NCBI GenBank assembly: GCA_016212855.1
Contig: JACRDP010000007.1
Coordinates: 23,244 to 87,243, forward strand
DNA from: Elusimicrobiota bacterium
Lineage (GTDB): Bacteria > Elusimicrobiota > Elusimicrobia > UBA1565 > UBA9628
DNA: 64,000 nucleotides
Direction of reading: 5' to 3'
The first letter of the stretch is position 1; each line of letters begins with the position of its first letter. Of the stretch, positions 58,114 to 64,000 are shown in pieces. Under the pieces are notes generated by a model that had not been told where the DNA came from, did not search any database, and worked only from the letters and a program-made list of their open reading frames with translations. A program made the position numbers and the translations under genes.

Positions 58114-60638
58114 GCGAGACTCCGGCTCGTCGTCGCGCCGCCGGTCACGTTCACGCCGGTGACGGTCACCTTGACGGGATTCGGCGTGGTGCCCGAGTAG
58201 GTCGTGTACCAGCCGTAGAGATTGAAGTTCGCGGAGGCTGTGCTGGTGCGGACTTGAACGCGGTAGCTTCCGTCGGAGAGGGACGAAGCCATGTAGTACG
58301 GCACCGATGAGGCCGTGGCCGTGCTGATCGTGGGAGGGAGCGAGCCGGCGATCGTGGTGGTGGTCGCTACGACGAGCACGCCCGTGGTGATGCGCGCGCC
58401 GGAAACCGTGACCGAGCCCGAGATCACGCCGTAAGCTCCGGAAATCGTGAAAGTCCCGACGAAAACATTCGAGCCGGATACGATCGTGGCCGTGAACGAC
58501 CCCGTGGAAGCGGATTGCGCCTCATCCAGGATCGCCTGGACCGTGTAGGTGCCGGTCGAGAGGTTTGTGAGCGTGAAGCGCCCGTCGGTGCCGCTGACCG
58601 TCTGCGCGCGCAAGTTGGACGACGAGTCGAACGCGGCGATGGAAACGGCCGGGTAGGGATTGGCGACGTTCGAGTTGCATACATAGCCGTTGGCGCGTCC
58701 TGCGCCGCTTAAGACCATATCGTTGCCGGCGACAAATTGCCCTACGGCGACGCTCACGGCGGCCAAGGAGGAGCTTCCATAGTTCGGGTTCGTCATGCCC
58801 GAGTTGGCGGTGATCGAATAACTCCCTGCGGGGACCGGAGCGGCGTAGTAGCCGTTCGAATTGGTGGTGGCGCTCCCCGAGGGCTCGACGAGCACGGTGA
58901 TGCCGGAGATTCCCGTTCCCGTTGGCGTGCGGACGTAGCCCGAGACGATCCCGGTCGTGGCCGTCTCCGTCAGGTTCGCCACGGCGTAGTTGGCCAGGGG
59001 CCATGCCGGAGTCGTCGCGGAGCCGGGGGCGACCGCGACCCAACCTGAACTCGGCACGGACACGGTGGTGATGGTCAGGGAGGAAGAGGCGCTGGCGATC
59101 TGGACGGTCCATTGTCCCGTCGCCACTCCGGTCAAAGTGAAGGTGGCGTAGGCAATGCCTCCGACGACCTTTCGATAAGCCGAGGTCGAGGTGGAAAGGC
59201 CGTCGTTGGCCGTGATCAAAGCGCCGTAAGCGGGACGGCCGGCGAGCGAGGTCTGCGCGGCCGCGCTGGTCGAGCGCGGCGGATAGGTCAGCGTCGTGAA
59301 ATTGAAATCCTTCGAGTTGTCGTCGGAGTCGAAGGATTTGCCGTAGGTGTCGTTGGCCGCGGTGGGAGTCGAGTAGCGCACGAGTTGATTGGCGATGCCG
59401 ATCCCGTCGCTGGCGACCAAGGCCTGGGAGGCGGTCTCGTAGCGCGGCGCGGTGTTGTTGTTGTCGTCCCAGCCGACGGTGTCGAGGATCGCGCTGTCGG
59501 AGGCGCGTACGATCTCGAGCGCGCCCGCCTTGTCCTTGCGGATGTAGTTCGAGTAAAGCGTCCCGTAATACGCGTCGGCCGTGCGCGCCGCGCCGAGCAC
59601 GGTGAAGTAGGTCGCGTTGGAGATCAGGTAGTACCGCCCGGGCGGAATGTAGGTGGAGACATAAGTGAAATTGAATTGCGCGTCCGTTTTGTTGCTTACT
59701 GCATTTTCATCGTAATAGTTGATCTTCAGATTTTGGCTCAAGGGACCGGTTTGCGAGACGTTGATCGGATAGGTCGTCGGGTTGAACAGTTCTATGTACT
59801 CGACGTTGTGATTGGCGCCGTCGCCGCAGACCGTATTCGTCTCCGAGACGACTTGGCTGATCAGCGGGCGGTCGCTGAGATAAACCGTGCCGGTGATCGT
59901 CCCGGAACTCATAGAGGTCAATGTCAGATTGACCGTCGGCACGTTGCCGGCGGTGACGCTGTTGACCGCGGATGTGCCTTGGAAGTAGCCCGCGGCGGTG
60001 GCGACCAAGGTGTAACTACCGGGCGAGACGGTGAAGGCGTACTTGCCCAGCGAGTCGGTGTAGTCGTGGTAGTAGGCGTCGCCTTGGGTGAATACATCCG
60101 CGTCCGGGACCGCAACGCCGCCCGAGTCCGTGACGGTGCCTTGGAAGCCGCCGCTGGAGGCCTGCTCGCTGTTGGCGAGCAGGTTCGTGAGGCTGGATTT
60201 GTACCAGTTCGATCCCGTCTTCCAGACCGTATTGACGGTGAGGCGTTTCATGCCGGTGTCGAGGCTATCGTACGGGACGGATGTCACGCTTGACCCGCTG
60301 ACGATCACTCTCTCCACATAGGTATAGCGCGTGAAAACGCCGTTGCCGATGGCGATGGTCTCCGGTGCGTAGAAATCGTCATCGTACGGCACGGTCGTGC
60401 CGAAATTGGACTCATACAGTACGCTGACTGTCGGGATGACCTGGTAGTAGCTCTTATCCTTCAGGGACTCGATCTGTTCCTGGCAGAGATTTGCCGCCAA
60501 AGTCTTCGCGCGGAAGGTTTGTACCCCGCGCGCGACGAAGGAAAACGCGCCCGCCACGCCGAGCCCGACCACGGATAGAATGACGACGGTGACCATGAGT
60601 TCTACGAGCGTGGCACCCTTTTTTGATTGATAAATCAT
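58107..60638 (-). CDS. giant multidomain prepilin with lamin-tail-like insert (843 aa)
   Basis: Prepilin leader MIYQSKKG cut before ATLVE (Glu-5), then a standard pilin helix. From about 150 come repeated carboxypeptidase-regulatory-like beta modules: GFQGTVTDSGGVAVPDADV with YAFTVSPGSYTLVATAAG; SGTITGTVYLSDRP; GIVSGYVRTPTGTGISGITV; RANGYVCNSN with GRFTLTNLSTGTYTV; and GVISGSVTVSGARI. Between the second and third module, about 265-400, lies a domain like the lamin tail (VEYIELFNPTTYPINVS, IPPGRYYLISNATYF, DTVGWDDNN). Such modules usually bind surfaces or polysaccharides, so this minor pilin probably displays an adhesin at the pilus tip. First gene of the operon, with promoter at 60665-60693. 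Confidence 0.8.
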   Translation of the reverse strand: MIYQSKKGATLVELMVTVVILSVVGLGVAGAFSFVARGVQTFRAKTLAANLCQEQIESLKDKSYYQVIPTVSVLYESNFGTTVPYDDDFYAPETIAIGNGVFTRYTYVERVIVSGSSVTSVPYDSLDTGMKRLTVNTVWKTGSNWYKSSLTNLLANSEQASSGGFQGTVTDSGGVAVPDADVFTQGDAYYHDYTDSLGKYAFTVSPGSYTLVATAAGYFQGTSAVNSVTAGNVPTVNLTLTSMSSGTITGTVYLSDRPLISQVVSETNTVCGDGANHNVEYIELFNPTTYPINVSQTGPLSQNLKINYYDENAVSNKTDAQFNFTYVSTYIPPGRYYLISNATYFTVLGAARTADAYYGTLYSNYIRKDKAGALEIVRASDSAILDTVGWDDNNNTAPRYETASQALVASDGIGIANQLVRYSTPTAANDTYGKSFDSDDNSKDFNFTTLTYPPRSTSAAAQTSLAGRPAYGALITANDGLSTSTSAYRKVVGGIAYATFTLTGVATGQWTVQIASASSSLTITTVSVPSSGWVAVAPGSATTPAWPLANYAVANLTETATTGIVSGYVRTPTGTGISGITVLVEPSGSATTNSNGYYAAPVPAGSYSITANSGMTNPNYGSSSLAAVSVAVGQFVAGNDMVLSGAGRANGYVCNSNVANPYPAVSIAAFDSSSNLRAQTVSGTDGRFTLTNLSTGTYTVQAILDEAQSASTGSFTATIVSGSNVFVGTFTISGAYGVISGSVTVSGARITTGVLVVATTTTIAGSLPPTISTATASSVPYYMASSLSDGSYRVQVRTSTASANFNLYGWYTTYSGTTPNPVKVTVTGVNVTGGATTSRSLAW

Positions 60639-60664
60639 GTTGGCGGCTCTATACTCGCAGGGGG

Positions 60665-60693
60665 AGTATAGGCCGTTTTGGGCGCACTTACAA
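60665..60693 (-). promoter_or_regulatory. promoter of the minor-pilin operon (TTGTAA-17-TATACT)
   Basis: -10 TATACT (60665-60670), -35 TTGTAA (60688-60693), 17-base spacer. Transcription would start about 20 bases before the ATG at 60638, leaving a short leader. The gap 60639-60773 holds this and nothing else I recognise. Confidence 0.6.
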
Positions 60694-60773
60694 TAGAGGC
60701 AAGGCGTGATTTAAGTCGCCGTTTCCTTCAGGACCCCGTTTATGAAGGGAAGCGAGTGCTCGTTAACTAATTG

Positions 60774-63230
60774 TTAGGAGCACTCGGAGTGCCCGCAGTC
60801 GTGACAGGTCACGCCCGAGCAGCCCGACTCGTGAGCCACGTTGCGTGAGAAACATTTCGGGCAATGCTCGGCGGGAAGCGCTTCCGGGACAGGCTCCACG
60901 GGGCCGCCGCCCTCGATCCAGCCCGTCTTCTTGAGGTGGGCGCGCAGGGCGATGGCGAGCGCGTGTGGGATGGAATCCACGCGGTTGGTGCCCAGGCCGA
61001 TCGGCCGGTCGCCCTTGACCGAGTTGAGGTGCTTGAGCAGGCGCAGCGGATCGCCGCCCTCCGCTAAGTATTTCGACACCAGGATGCCCACGAGCGACGT
61101 CAGGCCCGCGATCTCGGTGCCGAGCGGGGGGATGTTGGTGAACAGCTGGAACGGCCCCTTCTCGTCGTAATTGATGTGGACGTGCAGCGGCCCGTAGCCG
61201 GTGCGGATCTGGTAGTACTCCGCGTTGAGGCCGAGCGAGGCCTCCGGCGTGCGGCGCTTCCCCTTCGACGGAGTCGAGGCGAGGTTGAGCACCTGCTGGA
61301 CCTTGGAGCCGTCCCGGTAGACGGTGATGCCCTTGCAGCCGAGCTCGTAGGACAAAAGATAAGCGTTGCGGACGTCGTCGGTCGTCGCGTCCTCGGGCAG
61401 GTTGATCGTCTTGGACACCCCGTTGTCGGTGTGCTTCTGAAAGGCCGCCTGCATCCGGACGTGCGTTTCGACCGACACGTCGTGGGCCGTGGCGAACAGG
61501 CGCTGGATTTTTTCCGGGATCTCGGCGATGCCGTACGCGGACTTGTGGTTCTGGTCGACGCGCCGCATCAGAGTTTTTTCGGTCAGGCCGAACCAGCCGT
61601 TCTTTTCCGCGACCTCCCGGAAGAGGGGATTGACCTCGAAGAACACGTCCTTGTCGTCGGCGGCCTTGCCGGCCTTCATCGCCTCGAGCGCCTTGGCGTT
61701 GTAGCGCGTGTAGGCGATCGCGAAGAACGGCTCGATGCCGCCGCCCTGCAGGCCCGCCGCGATGGCGATGGTGCCGGTGGGCGCGATCGTGGTGCGCGCG
61801 CTGTGGCGCGGCGTCCGCTTCTCGCCGCGATAATGCTTCGACTCCGGGTCGTAGGTCGAGTCCTTCCAGTTCGGGAAGACGCCGCGCTCCGCGGCGATCT
61901 TCTCGGAGGCGTCGAGCGCGGCGCCGTTGATGAAGGACATGACCTTGTCGCCGAGCTTGAGCGCCTCGGGCTCGCCGTAGGCGACGCCGCTCTTGACTAA
62001 GGCCTCGGCCCAGCCCATCACGCCCAGGCCGATGCGCCGGTTGCCCTTGGCGAGCCGTTCGATCTCGGGGAGGGGATAGTTGTTGACCTCGATGACGTCC
62101 TCGAGAAACCGGATCGCGAGGCTCACGGTTTCCTTGAGCCGGGGGAAGTCCCAGCGTCCCGCGCCGGCCTCGCCGGTCACGAAGGCGGACAGATTCAGCG
62201 AGCCCAGGTTGCACGGCTCCCACGGCAGCAGCGGCTGCTCGCCGCAGGGGTTGGTGCTCTCGATCTGGCCCAAAGCGGGCGTCGTGTTGGAGCCCGAGGC
62301 GTTGATGCGGTCGAGCACGACGTAGCCCGGGTCGCCGGTCTTCCAGGCGAGGTCGACCATCGCGTCGAAGACCTCTTTGGCGCGCAGCTTGCCCGCGGGC
62401 TTGCCGGTGCGCGGATTGATCAGGTCGTACTCGGCGTCGGCCTGGACCGCGCGCATGAAGACCGCGTCCACTCCGACGGAGACGTTGAAGTTCTCCATGA
62501 CCCCGGGCGAGGTCTTCATGCGGATGAAGTCCATGATCTCGGGATGGTCGTAGCGCAGGATGGCCATGTTGGCCCCGCGCCGCGTGCCGCCCTGCTTGAC
62601 GACGTCGGTCATCGTGTCGAACAGCTTCATGAACGACAGCGCGCCCGAGGCCACGCCCTGCGTCTTCTTGACCGGATCTCCTTTAGGGCGCAATGAGGAA
62701 AAGGAGAAGCCGGTGCCGCCCCCCGACTTCTGGATCATGGACTGCGCGGCCAGCGACTTGGTGATGGCCTCCATCGAATCGGGAACGGGGAGAACGTAGC
62801 AGGCGGAGAGCTGCTGCAGCTCGCGGCCGGCGTTCATCAAGGTGGGGGAATTCGGCAGGAAGTCCCAGTTCGCCATCAAGCCGTAGAATTTCGCGGCCCA
62901 TTCCTCGCGCAGGGCCTTGGCCTCGGGGTGCTTGGCGCAGGCCTTTTCCAGGTTGGCCAGCAGGCGCGAAAAGTTGGCCTGGCGCGCGTCGTTGTCGGGC
63001 AGGTCCTGCTGAAAGAGGTTCATGCCCCGCTCGGTCGTGCGCCGCACGCCGGCGAAGACGCCCCACGCTTCGGCCATCGGATGCGCGAGAATCTCGCCCA
63101 GGGCGACGTTCCTGGCGACTCCCGTCAGCCAAGCCTCGGCCGTCGGAGCGTCGCGCAGATACTTGTCCTTGATGACCTTCTGCTGGTTCTCGGTCAGGAC
63201 GATTTTCACGGCGGAGCGGGTTTTGCCCAT
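60774..63230 (-). CDS. nrdJ: adenosylcobalamin-dependent (class II) ribonucleotide reductase
   Basis: 818 residues. Landmarks: MANWDFLPNSPTLMNAG near 115, SACYVLPVPDSMEAI, QKSGGGTGFSFS, VKQGGTRRGANMA, and the active-site loop NPCGEQPLLPWEPCNLGS near 330 with catalytic cysteines. The C-terminus has a TSCPD-like part (GTNRVDSIPHALAIALR) and a cysteine cluster (CPKCFSRN ... CHDCGHSECS) that serves as redox shuttle or zinc ribbon. No ATP-cone is visible at the N-terminus. It makes deoxyribonucleotides without oxygen, using B12. AAGGAAGG lies six bases before the ATG, so this message has a leader. Confidence 0.93.
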   Translation of the reverse strand: MGKTRSAVKIVLTENQQKVIKDKYLRDAPTAEAWLTGVARNVALGEILAHPMAEAWGVFAGVRRTTERGMNLFQQDLPDNDARQANFSRLLANLEKACAKHPEAKALREEWAAKFYGLMANWDFLPNSPTLMNAGRELQQLSACYVLPVPDSMEAITKSLAAQSMIQKSGGGTGFSFSSLRPKGDPVKKTQGVASGALSFMKLFDTMTDVVKQGGTRRGANMAILRYDHPEIMDFIRMKTSPGVMENFNVSVGVDAVFMRAVQADAEYDLINPRTGKPAGKLRAKEVFDAMVDLAWKTGDPGYVVLDRINASGSNTTPALGQIESTNPCGEQPLLPWEPCNLGSLNLSAFVTGEAGAGRWDFPRLKETVSLAIRFLEDVIEVNNYPLPEIERLAKGNRRIGLGVMGWAEALVKSGVAYGEPEALKLGDKVMSFINGAALDASEKIAAERGVFPNWKDSTYDPESKHYRGEKRTPRHSARTTIAPTGTIAIAAGLQGGGIEPFFAIAYTRYNAKALEAMKAGKAADDKDVFFEVNPLFREVAEKNGWFGLTEKTLMRRVDQNHKSAYGIAEIPEKIQRLFATAHDVSVETHVRMQAAFQKHTDNGVSKTINLPEDATTDDVRNAYLLSYELGCKGITVYRDGSKVQQVLNLASTPSKGKRRTPEASLGLNAEYYQIRTGYGPLHVHINYDEKGPFQLFTNIPPLGTEIAGLTSLVGILVSKYLAEGGDPLRLLKHLNSVKGDRPIGLGTNRVDSIPHALAIALRAHLKKTGWIEGGGPVEPVPEALPAEHCPKCFSRNVAHESGCSGVTCHDCGHSECS

Positions 63231-63336
63231 TGGTGACCTTCCTTTTAGAGTGTAACAGCGTCCCGGGCTCGCGTCCAGGGTCAGGCGCCCAATCGCAACG
63301 ATTCGGCTCGAACCGGAGGGAGGGGCGACAAACGTC

Positions 63337-63365
63337 TTGTCACCCGTCGAGGTTTTTGCTACTAT
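63337..63365 (+). promoter_or_regulatory. promoter of rplU-rpmA (TTGTCA-17-TACTAT)
   Basis: -35 TTGTCA (63337-63342), 17-base spacer, -10 TACTAT (63360-63365). The message would carry a leader of about 26 bases including AGGAG at 63382-63386. Confidence 0.7.
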
Positions 63366-63397
63366 TACCTCCTACCTCAACAGGAGTACCACATTCC

Positions 63398-63670
63398 ATG
63401 TACGCGATCATCGAGACGGGCGGAAAACAACTTTGGGTCATTCCCGGCGAGACCGTTAAGGTCGAGAAGCTGGAGAACAAGGAAGGCGACAAGCTGACGT
63501 TCAACGCCCTTTGGCCGCAGAAGGCGAAGGTCGAGGCGACCGTCGTCAAGCAGGGCCGCGGCGAAAAGATCATCGTCTTTAAAAAGCGCACCAAAAAAGC
63601 CTATAAAAAGACTCAGGGTCACCGTCAGTGGCTGACCTCCATCAAAATCGAAAGCATCTCCAACAACTAA
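63398..63670 (+). CDS. rplU: 50S ribosomal protein L21
   Basis: 90 residues from the ATG at 63398; a longer open frame to 63230 crosses the promoter and is rejected. Family signatures MYAIIETGGKQLWV at the start, then VEKLENKEGDKLTF, and the basic RNA-binding end KKRTKKAYKKTQGHRQ. It binds 23S rRNA beside L20. A little shorter than the common 103 residues. Followed by rpmA after six bases, the standard bacterial pairing. Confidence 0.95.
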   Translation: MYAIIETGGKQLWVIPGETVKVEKLENKEGDKLTFNALWPQKAKVEATVVKQGRGEKIIVFKKRTKKAYKKTQGHRQWLTSIKIESISNN

Positions 63671-63676
63671 AAATAT

Positions 63677-63952
63677 ATGGCTTCAACGAAAGCACAGGGC
63701 TCCTCGAATAACGGCCGCGACTCTCACGGCCAGCGCCTCGGCGTCAAGCGCTACGGCGGTGAAACGGTCACGGCCGGCATGGTCATCATGCGCCAGCGCG
63801 GTACCAAGATCCTTCCGGGCCTCAACGTGGGTCGCGGCAAGGACGACACTTTGTTCGCGAAGATCAACGGCGTCGTGACCTTCGAATGGGCGTACAAGGA
63901 CAAGAAGCGCGCGTCCGTGTACCCCGCCGCCGCCAAAGCCGCCGCGAAGTAA
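63677..63952 (+). CDS. rpmA: 50S ribosomal protein L27
   Basis: 91 residues, starting [24 protein letters not shown], the family's N-terminal arm that reaches toward the peptidyl-transferase centre, followed by [23 protein letters not shown] and FEWAYKDKK. The N-terminus has no Firmicutes-type cleavable extension. Ends 25 bases before a hairpin at the window edge. Confidence 0.96.
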   Translation: MASTKAQGSSNNGRDSHGQRLGVKRYGGETVTAGMVIMRQRGTKILPGLNVGRGKDDTLFAKINGVVTFEWAYKDKKRASVYPAAAKAAAK

Positions 63953-63977
63953 TTAAGCGGATCTGATACGTTGATTC

Positions 63978-64000
63978 GGCCGCCGGCCACGCCGGCGGCC
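63978..64000 (+). terminator. hairpin after rpmA
   Basis: Ten-base perfect arms (GGCCGCCGGC/GCCGGCGGCC) around CAC, ending at the last base of the window, so any T-run lies outside. Probable terminator of rplU-rpmA. Confidence 0.6.

Noticed and set aside
63231..63397. A cobalamin riboswitch before nrdJ
   Set aside because: Looked for because the enzyme needs B12, but the gap is only 167 bases, mostly holds the divergent rplU promoter, and shows no B12-box or large folded leader on the nrdJ side.
1..64000. CRISPR arrays, insertion sequences, integrases or phage genes
   Set aside because: No direct-repeat/spacer pattern, transposase motif or phage structural gene was seen on either strand.

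Overview
This is a GC-rich (about 65% by eye) bacterial chromosome segment with dense, mostly overlapping gene strings, one tRNA and no insertion sequence, phage or CRISPR array that I can see. The mixture of many short exported proteins of unknown function, several prepilin-like genes, a class II ribonucleotide reductase, ThyX and an energy-converting hydrogenase-related complex fits a Gram-negative, largely anaerobic lineage. My best guess is a high-GC Elusimicrobiota genome, but that is inference from gene content, not from a marker phylogeny.

Layout. From 1 to about 24.1 kb nearly everything is on the minus strand: small exported proteins, then a string (8.1 kb down to 0.8 kb) of trypsin-like protease, alpha/beta hydrolase, AidB-like acyl-CoA dehydrogenase, exported HExxH protein, acyl-CoA dehydrogenase and FabG. 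Next come an FtsH with a very long N-terminal extension, a tandem pair of helix-turn-helix-like paralogues, a block of large exported proteins (13-20 kb), and trmL/thyX/chelatase-like/response regulator. From 24.1 to 28.1 kb a plus-strand operon carries an unknown protein, a DDAH-type guanidino-hydrolase, an exported protein and RlmM. Two sensor kinases, a ferritin-like protein, a ChaN-like exported protein and phosphate acetyltransferase follow.

The standout is 37.4-45.8 kb: one operon encoding a membrane-bound hydrogenase-related (Ehr-type) complex with two antiporter-like subunits (HyfB and HyfF type), a NuoH/HyfC subunit, HyfE, a NuoCD/HyfG-type large subunit and a small subunit fused to a two-cluster ferredoxin domain. 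The large subunit lacks all four nickel-ligand cysteines, so it should pump ions without making hydrogen. A DUF1275 membrane protein and an ArsR-type regulator complete the string.

After it come a fungal-type cytosine deaminase, tRNA-Leu(UAA), psd-pssA-dut, a minus-strand housekeeping string (tmk, lipoprotein, pilin, holB, metG, LssY-like), a membrane-embedded spermidine-synthase-like protein, a minor-pilin operon with an 843-residue multidomain prepilin, nrdJ, and rplU-rpmA.

Two genome-wide habits show up. First, at least 18 start codons have a TANNNT hexamer ending 5-7 bases before the ATG and no Shine-Dalgarno, the layout of leaderless transcripts; I used it to choose several starts. Second, several exported proteins carry a signal peptide followed by an Ala/Pro/Leu-rich tract. 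Other oddities are a 56-bp perfect palindrome in an AT-rich island (34.2 kb) and a one-base frameshift that falsely fuses the protease to the hydrolase (7.32 kb). No stretch longer than 300 bases lacks a gene.
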